A stretch of DNA of 44,587 nt from Victivallales bacterium (GTDB lineage Bacteria > Verrucomicrobiota > Lentisphaeria > Victivallales > Victivallaceae): NCBI GenBank assembly GCA_031261965.1, contig JAISIP010000079.1:1-44587 (forward strand), in the 5' to 3' direction. Both the position numbers and the translations under genes were made by a program. Shown in pieces: positions 27,437 to 37,843 of this stretch. Numbering within the stretch: position 1 is the stretch's first letter; every line of letters starts with the position of its first letter. A model generated the notes under the pieces. It did no database searches and had not been told where the DNA came from. It worked only from the letters and a program-made list of their open reading frames with translations.

Positions 27437-28495
27437 ATGCAATTTTGTTTTCTTTATCGCGAAATAGAAAAGATTTATTTGCCGGAAGAATATCCGGCGT
27501 TGTCCGGGCAAATCCAAGAGTGGAAGCGTTCGCGTCCGCTTGAGGGGATGCGCATTTTTGACGCAACCCCGGTTTTTCGCAACACCATGGTGAAATATAT
27601 CGCGCTGCTGGAAGCCGGTGCTACGCTCACTGTGGGTTACGGGCGGGGAATCCCCTATGATTCGCAAACGGTTGAAATTTTGCGTCGCAACGGAGTCGAA
27701 GTTGTCGAGGGGGCGGCTTCCGACCGCCAATATGATGTCGTGCTTGACTGCGCCGGGGCAAATGCCGACCTCAAAGCAAAATACGGCTACGTCGAATTGA
27801 CCCGTTCCGGGATATACCGCTACGACAAATGCACTCAGGCTGTGTTTTTAGCCGACGACGGGCGGATTAAAGAGATCGAAACCGCGTTGGGGACGGGGGA
27901 CGGTTTCAGGCGTGGCATGGCACATTACGGTCATGGCGATTTTGCCGGGAAAAAGATTGTGCTGTTCGGTTGCGGCAAAGTCGGCTCCGGCATTGTCATG
28001 TACGCCACATTCGGCGGCGCAAAAGTGACGGTAATTGACGATACACGACGGATTAAGCCGCCGTTTGGAGCGTCCATCGTCGATTTGTCCGATCGCGCCG
28101 GAATAGAAAAAGAGATCAAGACTGCATGGTGTGTGGTCTCGGCAACCGGAATTCGCAATGCGTTGAGTGGACGGTTTGACCCGGCGATATTGCTTGACGG
28201 CGAAGCGATTATCGCCAATATGGGGGTTGAAGACGAGTTCGGCGCGGCAATTCCGCCGGAACGGGTGTTGAATCGTAAAGAACCGCTGAATTTCGTGTTG
28301 GAGGAGCCAACCCATCTGAAATATATCGACCCGACTATGGCATTGGACAATTACGGCGTGCTTGAAGTTCTGGGCGGCAAGCTTTCTCCTGGGCTGAATC
28401 GTCCTTCTAAAGAGTTGGAAGATAAAATCTTAAACACGGTACGCTCCGCCGGAACAATCACGCTTGAACTCGAACGACTGGAGAAAAATCGATGA
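27437..28495 (+). CDS. S-adenosylhomocysteine hydrolase-like NAD-binding protein (short, 352 aa)
   Basis: Rossmann motif KKIVLFGCGKVGSGIVMYATFGGAKVTVID; overall layout resembles a trimmed SAHH. Confidence 0.7.
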   Translation: MQFCFLYREIEKIYLPEEYPALSGQIQEWKRSRPLEGMRIFDATPVFRNTMVKYIALLEAGATLTVGYGRGIPYDSQTVEILRRNGVEVVEGAASDRQYDVVLDCAGANADLKAKYGYVELTRSGIYRYDKCTQAVFLADDGRIKEIETALGTGDGFRRGMAHYGHGDFAGKKIVLFGCGKVGSGIVMYATFGGAKVTVIDDTRRIKPPFGASIVDLSDRAGIEKEIKTAWCVVSATGIRNALSGRFDPAILLDGEAIIANMGVEDEFGAAIPPERVLNRKEPLNFVLEEPTHLKYIDPTMALDNYGVLEVLGGKLSPGLNRPSKELEDKILNTVRSAGTITLELERLEKNR

Positions 28496-29751
28496 ATCGC
28501 ATACTGATTAAAAATGTAACGCTAAAAGGAGAAATTGTCGATGTCTTGATCGACGGCAATCGTTTTGGCAAAATCGCTTATGGTATAGAAGACCCCGCCG
28601 CCCGGGTGATCGACGGCTCAAACAAGGCGATAATTCCGCCGTTTTACAATACCCACACCCATGCGGCGATGACGCTCCTGCGCGGCTACGCCGACGATAT
28701 GGAGTTGTTTACCTGGCTCAACGATTATATCTGGCCGGCGGAAGCGAAGTTGACCGGCGAAGATGTCTATGCCGGAACACGCCTGGCGTTGCTTGAGATG
28801 ATTCGCTCCGGGACGGTTTTCTTCAACGATATGTATTGGCACTGTTTCGATACGATTCGTGCGGTCGAAGAAATGGGAATGCGCTGTGCCATTGGCTTAT
28901 TGTATATTACCGGGCAGGACGGCGAAGTGCTTGAACACAACCGGCGTTGTCACGCCGAACTTTTGGAGTGGAACGGCGGCGATTCCGGGCGACTGCAAAT
29001 CGCCCACGCCCCCCATGCGGTCTACACGGTTTCAGAACAGGTGCTGCGACAAGTCGCCGACGATGCGTGGCGCGACGGGAGGGTAATTCACATTCACGCC
29101 AGCGAAACCGGCCGTGAAGTGGAAGATTGCCTCAAAGCTCACGGTAAATCGCCGATCGCGTATCTTGATTCACTCGGAATTATCGGGCCGCGAACCGTTC
29201 TTGCCCACGCGGTTCATCTCTCCGATGCGGATATTGAAATAATCGCCGAACGCGGAGCGTATCTCGCCCATTGCCCTTGTTCTAATTTCAAGCTTGCTTC
29301 GGGACAATTTCGCTATCGGGATGCGGTGCAAAAAGGACAATGCCTTTTTACCATCGGCACCGATGGCTGTGCGTCGAACAACAATCTTTCGATGCTCGAA
29401 GAGATGAAATTTGCGGCACTTTCGGCAAAAAGCGAATCAGGCGACCCGACTGTCGGAAAGGATTTTGATATTTTCCGCGGAGCGACCCGAACCGGGGCGG
29501 AAGCGTTCGGAATCGATGCCGGAGCGATCGAAGAAAACGGTCTTGCCGACGCGCTTTTGATCGACCTTGACAATCCGCGCCTTGTGCCGAATTACAATTT
29601 GGTCACAAATATAGTCTGCTCCGCCGACTCGGGTTGCATTGACACGACAATTTGCGACGGGCGAATTTTAATGGAAAATAAAAAAATTCCGGGTGAAGAG
29701 GAGATTCTCGCCGAAGCGCGTCGGGTTTGCGCGAAATTCCGCAGGGATTGA
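28492..29751 (+). CDS. mtaD: Amidohydrolase: 5-methylthioadenosine/S-adenosylhomocysteine deaminase family
   Basis: IPPFYNTHTHAAMTLLRGYADDMELFTWLNDYIWPAE; HASETGREVEDCLKAHG; LAHAVHLSDADIEIIAERGAYLAHCPCSNFKLASG; GTDGCASNNNLSMLEEM; ATGA overlap with the SAHH-like gene. Confidence 0.9.
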   Translation: MNRILIKNVTLKGEIVDVLIDGNRFGKIAYGIEDPAARVIDGSNKAIIPPFYNTHTHAAMTLLRGYADDMELFTWLNDYIWPAEAKLTGEDVYAGTRLALLEMIRSGTVFFNDMYWHCFDTIRAVEEMGMRCAIGLLYITGQDGEVLEHNRRCHAELLEWNGGDSGRLQIAHAPHAVYTVSEQVLRQVADDAWRDGRVIHIHASETGREVEDCLKAHGKSPIAYLDSLGIIGPRTVLAHAVHLSDADIEIIAERGAYLAHCPCSNFKLASGQFRYRDAVQKGQCLFTIGTDGCASNNNLSMLEEMKFAALSAKSESGDPTVGKDFDIFRGATRTGAEAFGIDAGAIEENGLADALLIDLDNPRLVPNYNLVTNIVCSADSGCIDTTICDGRILMENKKIPGEEEILAEARRVCAKFRRD

Positions 29752-29753
29752 TG

Positions 29754-29782
29754 TTGATAATAAGCGATAATCGTGATATATT
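29754..29782 (+). promoter_or_regulatory. sigma70-like promoter upstream of the aconitase gene
   Basis: TTGATA - 17 nt - TATATT; the repeat at 29801-29854 then falls in the predicted 5' UTR. Confidence 0.6.
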
Positions 29783-29800
29783 ATGTATCGCAATTATAAC

Positions 29801-29854
29801 GGCTACCTCTAAAAACTGCTAATCTTCAAACCAACCCAGTTTTTAGAGATACCC
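29801..29854. repeat. Dispersed inverted-repeat copy, 54 nt
   Basis: GGCTACCTCTAAAAACTG ... CAGTTTTTAGAGATACCC. Confidence 0.85.
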
Positions 29855-29882
29855 TAACCTTTTCCGATAGGAGTTCGAGAGC

Positions 29883-31823
29883 ATGGCAAGCGGTACTGTT
29901 GTTCAAAAAATCATCGACGCCCATTTTGTGGAGGGCGAAAAAACTATTGGCAAACCGGTCGCGATTCGGATTGACCAGACTTTGACCCAGGATGCCACCG
30001 GGACGATGGCATATCTGGAGCTTGAGGCGATGAATGTGCCGAGCGTCAAAACCGAGCTGTCGGTTTCGTATGTCGATCACAATATGATGCAAAACGGTCC
30101 GGAGAACCGCAATGACCACATGTACCTGCAAAGCGTCGCCGCCGCCAAAGGGGTGCGTTTTTCTCCTCCCGGCAACGGCATTTGCCATCAGGTACACCTT
30201 GAACGGTTCGGCGTGCCGGGCAAGACGCTGATTGGTTCGGACTCCCATACTCCCACCGGCGGCGGTATCGGTATGCTCGCAATCGGCGCGGGCGGGCTGG
30301 ATGTGGCACTTGCCATGGCGGGCAAGCCGTTTCGGATTCCGTACCCCAAGATCATCGGAGTGAAATTGACCGGCGAACTTGCCCCGTGGTGTGCGGCAAA
30401 AGATGTGATTTTAAAGTTGCTTTCGATTCTCACGACCAAAGGGAATGTCGGGTCGATTGTCGAATATTTCGGCTCAGGGGTGGCTACGCTTACCGTACCT
30501 CAGCGGGCGACGATCACAAATATGGGGGCGGAGCTTGGAGTGACTTGCAGCGTATTTCCCTCCGACGAGTCCACCCGGATTTTCCTAAGGGCGCAAAATC
30601 GCGAAAAGGATTTTATTGCACTGACTGCCGATGCTGATGCCCAATATGACCAAGTTATCGAGATTAAGCTTGACGAAATTGAGCCGTTGGCGGCATGTCC
30701 ATCCAGCCCCGACAACATCAAAACCGTGGGCGAACTTGCCGGCAAAAAAGTTGCGCAAGTGCTGATCGGTTCTTGCACAAACTCCAGCTATCGCGACTTG
30801 GCGATGGTGGCGATGACGCTGAAAAACCGCAAAGTGTGCGATTCGGTCACGTTGTCGATCGCGCCCGGCAGCCGTCAAGTCTTGGAGATGCTCGCCCGCA
30901 ACGGTATGCTTGCAGACATCATCGCGGCCGGGGCGCGTATTCTTGAAACCGGTTGCGGCCCGTGTATCGGGCAGGGGCAAAGTCCCGCCGACGACACCGT
31001 GAGCGTGCGAACCTTTAACCGTAACTTTGCCGGGCGTACCGGGACGAAAGGCGATCAGGCGTATTTAGTCAGCCCCGAGTCCGCCGTGGCGATCGCGTTA
31101 AAAGGGGAATTTGTCGATCCCCGGACAATCGGGATTGAATATCCTAAGGTTGTTGAGCCTGAGATATTTGAGATTAACGACAATATGATTGTAATTCCCG
31201 GCGATGTCCCCGGCGAAATTGTCCGTAAACGCACCATCGGCGCACCACCGGTAAACGGAGCGTTGCCGGATGAACTTGCCGGAGTTGTGGTAATTAAAGT
31301 CGGCGATAAGATCACCACCGACCATATTATGCCGGCGGGGATTCACCTTAAGCACCGCAGTAATATCCCGGTCTACTCCAAGGTGGTGTTTGAGTGCTTC
31401 AGCGAGCCGGGCAAACCGACATTTGCCGAACGTGCGGCAGCTGTTCGCGATTCCGGCAAGGCGGGAATTATCGTTGCTCGTGACAGTTACGGTCAGGGGT
31501 CGAGTCGCGAACACGCGGCGATTTGCCCGATGTTCCTCGGCGTAAAAGTCGTTGCGGCACTGGCGATCGAGCGAATTCACAGCGCGAATTTGGTGAATTT
31601 CGGCATTGTTCCACTGATTTTTGCCGATCCGGCAACTTATGACCAGATCGAGGAGAACGACGCACTTGTTTTTCACAACTTGCGCGAGCAGCTTGAACCC
31701 GGCAAGACCGTAAAAGGCGAATTGGTCAAAGCGAATGGGCAAAAACAGGAAATCCTCTTCAACCATCGGCTTTCGGCGGGAGATATTCGCATTATTTTGG
31801 CCGGAGGAATGTTAAATCTGTAA
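29883..31823 (+). CDS. Aconitate hydratase (short single-chain type, 646 aa)
   Basis: IGSDSHTPTGGGIGMLAIGAGGLDVALAMAG; IGSCTNSSYRDLAMVA; GCGPCIGQGQSP; swivelling domain DSYGQGSSREHAAICPMFLGVKVV. Confidence 0.9.
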   Translation: MASGTVVQKIIDAHFVEGEKTIGKPVAIRIDQTLTQDATGTMAYLELEAMNVPSVKTELSVSYVDHNMMQNGPENRNDHMYLQSVAAAKGVRFSPPGNGICHQVHLERFGVPGKTLIGSDSHTPTGGGIGMLAIGAGGLDVALAMAGKPFRIPYPKIIGVKLTGELAPWCAAKDVILKLLSILTTKGNVGSIVEYFGSGVATLTVPQRATITNMGAELGVTCSVFPSDESTRIFLRAQNREKDFIALTADADAQYDQVIEIKLDEIEPLAACPSSPDNIKTVGELAGKKVAQVLIGSCTNSSYRDLAMVAMTLKNRKVCDSVTLSIAPGSRQVLEMLARNGMLADIIAAGARILETGCGPCIGQGQSPADDTVSVRTFNRNFAGRTGTKGDQAYLVSPESAVAIALKGEFVDPRTIGIEYPKVVEPEIFEINDNMIVIPGDVPGEIVRKRTIGAPPVNGALPDELAGVVVIKVGDKITTDHIMPAGIHLKHRSNIPVYSKVVFECFSEPGKPTFAERAAAVRDSGKAGIIVARDSYGQGSSREHAAICPMFLGVKVVAALAIERIHSANLVNFGIVPLIFADPATYDQIEENDALVFHNLREQLEPGKTVKGELVKANGQKQEILFNHRLSAGDIRIILAGGMLNL

Positions 31824-31833
31824 GGGGCTTAAC

Positions 31834-32490
31834 GTGGAAGAGTTGCCGCAATCTTGGCGCGATTTTATGGGTGCAGCACTTGACGTTGAGGCTTTTGCCG
31901 AAACGCAAAGAAGAGTCGAGGCCGAGCGGGGTCGGGGAGTGAAGGTATTTCCGCCCCAAGGGTGTCTTTTTACCTCATTTTACCTTACTTCGCCGGAGAA
32001 TGTACGAGTGGTGATTCTCGGGCAAGACCCTTATCACGACGACGGACAGGCCGAGGGGTTGGCGTTTTCGGTTGCTCCCGGCGTAAAGTTTCCGCCGAGT
32101 TTGCGCAATATCTTTAAGGAGTACGCCTCCGACCTTAACCGGGGAGTGCCAAAATCCGGATCTTTGCGCAATTGGGCGAAAAACGGAGTGCTGCTGCTTA
32201 ACAGTGTGCTTTCGGTTGAGGCACATCGCGCCGGCAGTCATAAAAAAATGGGGTGGGAAAAGTTTACCGATTCGGTTATCGTCGCGTTGAATCAAAAGGA
32301 GTCGCCGATCGTCTTTTTGCTTTGGGGCAACTTTGCTGCATCGAAACGCGCCTTGATCGATGAATCCAAACACAAAGTATTTGAGAGCGTCCACCCTTCG
32401 CCGTTGTCGGCGCATCGTGGATTTTTCGGCAGTTGCCCGTTTTCCCGGTCGGAGCAGTCACTCGGCAATTGGCACTGGCCGGAACTTTGA
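31834..32490 (+). CDS. ung: Uracil-DNA glycosylase, family 1 (GTG start)
   Basis: VVILGQDPYHDDGQAEGLAFSV; LLLNSVLSVEAHRAGSHKKMGWEKFTD; VHPSPLSAHRGFFGSCPFS. Confidence 0.95.
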   Translation: MEELPQSWRDFMGAALDVEAFAETQRRVEAERGRGVKVFPPQGCLFTSFYLTSPENVRVVILGQDPYHDDGQAEGLAFSVAPGVKFPPSLRNIFKEYASDLNRGVPKSGSLRNWAKNGVLLLNSVLSVEAHRAGSHKKMGWEKFTDSVIVALNQKESPIVFLLWGNFAASKRALIDESKHKVFESVHPSPLSAHRGFFGSCPFSRSEQSLGNWHWPEL

Positions 32491-32515
32491 AAAGAAGAGA
32501 ATTCAGGAGGAGAAT

Positions 32516-33301
32516 ATGAGCTTATTTCGCCCTTGCATAGACTTGCATGAAGGAAGGGTCAAACAGATCGTCGGCGGTACGTTGTCCGACACTTTGGCAG
32601 AGTTGAAAACAAATTTTGTGGCGGAGCATGATTCCGCCTGGTACGCCGAACTCTATCGCAGCGACGAATTGTGTGGCGGACACGTCATCAAGCTCGAACC
32701 GGGTAACGATCAAGCGGCGAAGCGGGCGCTCGCGGCTTGGCGCGGAGGGTTGCAGATCGGCGGCGGAATCAATAACGAAAATGCCCGCGAATGGCTGGAT
32801 GCCGGAGCCGCGCAACTTATTGTGACCAGCTACATCTTTTCCAACGGTCAGCTCCAATTGGATAATCTGAAAAAACTCTTTGCGATCACCGGCAGAAATC
32901 GGCTGGTTCTCGACCTCTCCTGCCGACGCAAAGCGGACGGCAAGTATTATATCGTCACCGATCGCTGGCAAAAATACACTTCAAGCGAAGTTAATGCCGA
33001 GACGTTGAATTTTCTCGCCGACTTCGCTTGTGAGTTTCTGATTCACGCGGTTGATGTCGAGGGCAAACAAGCCGGAATCGACGAAGAATTGCTTATGCTC
33101 TTAGCCCAAAACAGCCCGATTCCCTGCGTTTACGCCGGAGGAATCGCCAACTTCAGCGACATTACAAAAATCGAACGCGCCGGAATGGGAAAAATCGCCT
33201 ACACCGTCGGCTCGGCACTTGATATTTTTGGCGGTAAACTCTCTTATTTTGAACTTGTCACACACGCAAAAAATCTCAAAATTCTACCGCTAATTGATTA
33301 G
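32516..33301 (+). CDS. hisA: Phosphoribosylformimino-AICAR ribotide isomerase, eukaryotic HIS6-like HisA
   Basis: FRPCIDLHEGRVKQIVGGTL...; HVIKLEPGNDQAAKRAL; LQIGGGINNENAREWL; LVLDLSCRRKADGKYYIVTDRWQ; HAVDVEGKQAGID; GSALDIFGGKL. Confidence 0.88.
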   Translation: MSLFRPCIDLHEGRVKQIVGGTLSDTLAELKTNFVAEHDSAWYAELYRSDELCGGHVIKLEPGNDQAAKRALAAWRGGLQIGGGINNENAREWLDAGAAQLIVTSYIFSNGQLQLDNLKKLFAITGRNRLVLDLSCRRKADGKYYIVTDRWQKYTSSEVNAETLNFLADFACEFLIHAVDVEGKQAGIDEELLMLLAQNSPIPCVYAGGIANFSDITKIERAGMGKIAYTVGSALDIFGGKLSYFELVTHAKNLKILPLID

Positions 33302-33357
33302 AGTTAGCACTATCCACAAAAAAAACCGATATTCCTCGGTAAAAGCAGCATAAAAGC

Positions 33358-33386
33358 TTGTCAAAGTTTGCGAATCGCTGTATATT
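33358..33386 (+). promoter_or_regulatory. sigma70-like promoter for the gyrA operon
   Basis: TTGTCA - 17 nt - TATATT, about 50 nt upstream of the gyrA start. Confidence 0.6.
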
Positions 33387-33437
33387 ATTCATTATAATTG
33401 TGTGGTACAACCTGAATTATCGATATAGGGACTATTT

Positions 33438-36116
33438 ATGAGCGACTTGGAAAACAGGGACATTCCGGTAAACATAGAAGACATCATGCATACTGCCTAT
33501 TTGCAGTATTCGTTGAGCGTCAACGTCGGTCGGGCGATCCCGGATGTGCGTGACGGGCTTAAGCCGGTGAACCGCCGCATTCTTTACGCCATGAAAATGC
33601 TCGGATTGGGCAAATCCCACGCCACGGTCAAATGTGCCCGCGTGGTCGGCGAAGTCATGGGTAAATACCACCCGCACGGTGACTCGGCGATTTACGACGC
33701 GCTGGTTCGGCTCGCGCAAGATTTTTCGATGCGCGCACCCTTGATCGAGGGGCAGGGTAACTTCGGCAACATCGACGGCGACCCGGCGGCGGCAAGCCGT
33801 TACACCGAGTGTCGCATGGAGCGGCTTGCCGAAGAGTTGCTTTTTGACATCGAAAAAGACACCGTTGACATGGTTCCGAACTTCGACGAGTCCGAAAAAG
33901 AGCCGGAGGTGCTACCCGCGAGTTTTCCGCAACTTTTGGTCAACGGGACGACCGGCATCGGAGTCGGCATGGCGACCAGCATTCCGCCGCACAATCTCGG
34001 CGAAGTCATCGATGCTACGGTTGGTCTGCTTGACAATCCCAAAGCGACGGTTGACGAGCTTATGGAGTTCTTGCCCGGTCCGGACTTTCCGACCGGAGCG
34101 ATTATCCGCGGTCGTTATTCGTTGCGGCAATTTTATCAAACCGGGCGCGGCAGCGTAAAATTGCGTGCCAAAGCCGACGTGATTGAAAAAGACGGTGCTG
34201 AGCAGATTATCATTACTGAGATTCCTTATGCGGTCAACAAAGGCGTGCTGGTCGAAAAAATCGCCGAGCTGGTCAAAGAAAAACGCATCATGGGCATTTC
34301 GTCCATCACCGACGTGTCGAGTAAACGGGTGGGGCTGCGCATAGAAATCGGGATCAAACGCGGTTTTATGGGCAGTGTGATTTTAAACCAGCTATACAGC
34401 CAAACCCAGCTTGAAACGGTCATGGGCTGCACCATGCTGGTGGTCGATCATAACCGTCCGCGTACGATGAACCTTGTGCAGGTGCTTCAGGCGTATATCG
34501 ATCATCGGCTTGAAGTGGTGTTGCGCCGGGCGATTTTCGATCTGAACAAAGCCGAAGCGCGTTCGCATATCTTGGCCGGGTTACTCAAGGCATTGGCGAA
34601 TATCGATGAGGTTGTCCAGACTATTCGCGAATCGAAAAACCGCGAAGAAGCGCGGGTCAACTTGATCGCACGTTTTGAGTTTTCACAAATTCAAGCCAAT
34701 GCGATTCTTGACATGCGTTTGCACCAGCTTACCGGGTTGGCGGTAGACGAAGTTCAAGCTGAATATGACGCGTTGCAAATCCAAATAGAGTATCTTCGCC
34801 GCCTGGTTGCCAGTCGTGAAATGCGTCTTGGTGTGATTCGCGAGGAGCTAATCGCGATCAAGGAGAAATACAACGACACTCGCAGATCGGAAATCACCGT
34901 TGATGATTCCGATTTGAATATCGCGGACTTGATTCCGCGCCACAGTTGCGTGATTACGGTCTCTAACACCGGGTACATCAAGCGGGTTCCGGCGGATACC
35001 TACCGTACCCAGCACCGTGGCGGCAAAGGGATTATCGGCATGGAGACCAAGGAAGAGGATTATGTCGAACATCTCTTCAATGCCGACAGTCACGACTTGA
35101 TTTTCTTTTTCACCGATCGCGGGTTCATGTATTGGCTTAATGTCTATGAGATCCCTGAAGGTTCGCGTACCGGCAAGGGCAAGGCGATTGTAAATATGAT
35201 CAAAGTCGAGCCGGGCGAAAAGATTTGCGCCATGCTGACTGTTTCCCGCGACGAATTTGACGAGCCGAACAAATATATCGTGATGGCATCTCGGCGCGGC
35301 TATATTAAAAAGAGCGAGTTATCTCTGTTTAAGAACTTGCGCCGCACCGGGTTGCGGGCTTTGGTGATCGAGGAAGACGATGATTTGATCGGTGCCGGGA
35401 TCAGCGAAAACGGCGATGAAATTTTGCTTTCGACCCAGCGGGGTATGGCATGTCTCTTCGATCAAAGCGACGACCAGATCCGCCCGATGGGGCGTACTGC
35501 CCGTGGTGTTACCGGGATGCGCTTTAAGATTGAGGGCGACTCGGTGGTCGGCATGGAGATAATTCGCGAACACGTCTATACCGAAAACGAAATCTCCGGC
35601 GAAGAGACCGAGACCGAAGTGGAAGGCGAAGTTGAGACCGAAGGCGATGAAAACACCCCGGTTTACGGTAGCGGACCGGAAGTTTTGGTAGTTACCGACG
35701 GCGGTATGGGCAAACGCTCTTATGTGAGTACCTACCGCAAGACGAACCGTGGAGCCAAAGGGGTGGTGAACATCAAGTTGCGTGAAAATGAGTGCGTGCT
35801 TGCCGTGGTGCAGATAACCAACGACGATGAGATTTTGCTGACTACCGAACGCGGTCAGTTAGTGCGGATTCCCGCCAGTGAAATTCGCGTGGTCGGTCGA
35901 GCCTCCAAGGGGGTGCGGATTATGAATCTCAACAACGGCGACCGCATTACCGGGGTGGCTAAGTTGATCGAAGTCAAGACTGACAAAGTCACAGGTGCGG
36001 CGAACGAAAATGAAGCCCAGGAAGATCAAGATGAAGTTCCGCAAAGTGAAACAACTCCGATCAACAGTGATGAAACCGGGGAAAATTCGGATAACAACAG
36101 AGAAAGCGAGGAGTAA
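33438..36116 (+). CDS. gyrA: DNA gyrase subunit A
   Basis: [26 protein letters not shown]; catalytic [11 protein letters not shown]; GyrA-box-like QHRGGKG. Confidence 0.96.
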   Translation: MSDLENRDIPVNIEDIMHTAYLQYSLSVNVGRAIPDVRDGLKPVNRRILYAMKMLGLGKSHATVKCARVVGEVMGKYHPHGDSAIYDALVRLAQDFSMRAPLIEGQGNFGNIDGDPAAASRYTECRMERLAEELLFDIEKDTVDMVPNFDESEKEPEVLPASFPQLLVNGTTGIGVGMATSIPPHNLGEVIDATVGLLDNPKATVDELMEFLPGPDFPTGAIIRGRYSLRQFYQTGRGSVKLRAKADVIEKDGAEQIIITEIPYAVNKGVLVEKIAELVKEKRIMGISSITDVSSKRVGLRIEIGIKRGFMGSVILNQLYSQTQLETVMGCTMLVVDHNRPRTMNLVQVLQAYIDHRLEVVLRRAIFDLNKAEARSHILAGLLKALANIDEVVQTIRESKNREEARVNLIARFEFSQIQANAILDMRLHQLTGLAVDEVQAEYDALQIQIEYLRRLVASREMRLGVIREELIAIKEKYNDTRRSEITVDDSDLNIADLIPRHSCVITVSNTGYIKRVPADTYRTQHRGGKGIIGMETKEEDYVEHLFNADSHDLIFFFTDRGFMYWLNVYEIPEGSRTGKGKAIVNMIKVEPGEKICAMLTVSRDEFDEPNKYIVMASRRGYIKKSELSLFKNLRRTGLRALVIEEDDDLIGAGISENGDEILLSTQRGMACLFDQSDDQIRPMGRTARGVTGMRFKIEGDSVVGMEIIREHVYTENEISGEETETEVEGEVETEGDENTPVYGSGPEVLVVTDGGMGKRSYVSTYRKTNRGAKGVVNIKLRENECVLAVVQITNDDEILLTTERGQLVRIPASEIRVVGRASKGVRIMNLNNGDRITGVAKLIEVKTDKVTGAANENEAQEDQDEVPQSETTPINSDETGENSDNNRESEE

Positions 36117-36949
36117 TGTCCTCCCGATTAAATGAGATTTTGCGCGAACGAACCCGTCCTTTGCTGATGGGTATAGTCAATGCCACCGGGGACTCGTTTA
36201 GCGACGCGAAAGTCGCCACATCCGGTACGGCACTCGACCGGGCTTTGGCACTTCTGGACGACGGGGCGGATTTGCTGGATATAGGCGGGGAGTCCACCCG
36301 ACCCGGTTCGGCGGTAATCTCGGTGGAAGAGGAATGTCGCCGGGTAGTTTCGCTGGTTCGCGAGTTGCGAAAGTTGCGTCCTGAAGTGATTATTTCGGTG
36401 GACACCCGCAAAGCCGAGGTGGCAAAAGAGGTGCTTGAGCAGGGAGCCAATATCATCAACGATGTTTCGATGTTGCGGTTTTCGCCGAATATGGCGGACG
36501 TTGTCGCGAAATTTAAGGCGGCGTTGGTGGTCGCGCATTCGCGGGGGACTCCGCAAAATATGAAAAACCCGGAGTTTCACGATTACGGCGACGATTTAGT
36601 CGGTACGGTGCTTGCGGAGTTGTCGGAAGCTAAAGAAAAGGCGATACAATCAGGGATCGCCGAGGAGAATATTTTTGTGGACCCGGATTTCGGCTTTGCC
36701 AAGAATTCGGAGCAAGATTGGGAGTTGTTGCGGCGTATTGATGAGTTGCATCAGCTTGGACCGGTGGTCGCCGGAATGTCGCGAAAATCGTTTCTCGGAA
36801 ACTTTCTCGAACAGCCAGACCCGATGCAACGGTTGGGGGGGACTATTGCAGCCGCGCTTTATCTGGCAACCCGGGAAGTTGAAATATTGCGTGTACACGA
36901 TGTGCGGCAAGTGAGAGATGCCTTAAGTGTGTGGGATCTGCTCCGCTAA
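36116..36949 (+). CDS. folP: Dihydropteroate synthase
   Basis: LLMGIVNATGDSFSD; DLLDIGGESTRPGS; SVDTRKAEVAKEVLEQGANIINDVSML; TAATG overlap with gyrA. Confidence 0.94.
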   Translation: MSSRLNEILRERTRPLLMGIVNATGDSFSDAKVATSGTALDRALALLDDGADLLDIGGESTRPGSAVISVEEECRRVVSLVRELRKLRPEVIISVDTRKAEVAKEVLEQGANIINDVSMLRFSPNMADVVAKFKAALVVAHSRGTPQNMKNPEFHDYGDDLVGTVLAELSEAKEKAIQSGIAEENIFVDPDFGFAKNSEQDWELLRRIDELHQLGPVVAGMSRKSFLGNFLEQPDPMQRLGGTIAAALYLATREVEILRVHDVRQVRDALSVWDLLR

Positions 36950-36987
36950 AAAGGTGCGGCAGTTTACGACAGGAGAATGCAAAAAGC

Positions 36988-37842
36988 ATGATGAATACAC
37001 TGCTTTCGATTCCAGGCTCGGTGATCATCAATTACCTGAAGATGGGCTTGGAGATTCTCATCATTACGGTGGTGATCTACAAGACCTTGCATTATTTGCG
37101 CGGGGCTCGCGGCGCGTCGGTGCTGGCCGGGGTCACGATTCTTTTGCTGGTGCTGACCTGGTTGTCCAAACAGTTTCAACTTGACGTGCTCAACTGGTTG
37201 TTAAACGGTATTTGGAGTACCGTGGGGGTGGCGATCGTCATTATTTTTCAACCGGAGTTGCGTCGCGCCTTTGCTCAGCTCGGCAGTTTCAGCTTTTTCC
37301 AGGGCAGACGGCGACGCGAGGTGATCACCGAGATTGTGAATGCATCGGCGAATATGGCACGCCGGAAATGCGGAGCGCTGATGGTCGTGGAGCGGAGAAT
37401 CGGGCTTCAGAATTTGGTGGATGACTCGGTAAAATTGGATATAAAGGTCAACTCCATGGTGTTGGAATCGATCTTTTTCCCAAATTCTCCTTTGCATGAC
37501 GGCGCGGTGATTATCCGTGACGACCGAATTATCGCGGCGCGGGCGATATTGCCTTTGACCCGGGCTGAAAACATCTCAATCCGACTGGGTACCCGGCATC
37601 GCGCCGCACTTGGAATTGCCGAGGAAACCGATGCGGTCACGGTGGTGATTTCGGAGGAGACCGGCACGATAAGCATCGCCTGCCGCGGGGCTTTGCATCG
37701 CGATCTTTCGCCGGAAGAATTGGCGAATTATTTGGAAAAACTTATTATTGAGCAAGACGAATCCGATCTTGAAGAAGTTGCTCAAATGCTTGAAATACAA
37801 GCGGAACAGCGCGAAACCGCCTTGGATATGGAGGATAAGTAA
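36988..37842 (+). CDS. cdaA: Diadenylate cyclase CdaA (DacA)
   Basis: Three N-terminal TM helices, DAC domain with SPLHDGAVII and LGTRHRAALG motifs. Confidence 0.94.
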   Translation: MMNTLLSIPGSVIINYLKMGLEILIITVVIYKTLHYLRGARGASVLAGVTILLLVLTWLSKQFQLDVLNWLLNGIWSTVGVAIVIIFQPELRRAFAQLGSFSFFQGRRRREVITEIVNASANMARRKCGALMVVERRIGLQNLVDDSVKLDIKVNSMVLESIFFPNSPLHDGAVIIRDDRIIAARAILPLTRAENISIRLGTRHRAALGIAEETDAVTVVISEETGTISIACRGALHRDLSPEELANYLEKLIIEQDESDLEEVAQMLEIQAEQRETALDMEDK

Positions 37843-37843
37843 T

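Noticed and set aside
31098-31766. 222-aa minus-strand ORF opposite aconitase
   Set aside because: Antisense frame with no motif; the plus-strand aconitase is unambiguous.
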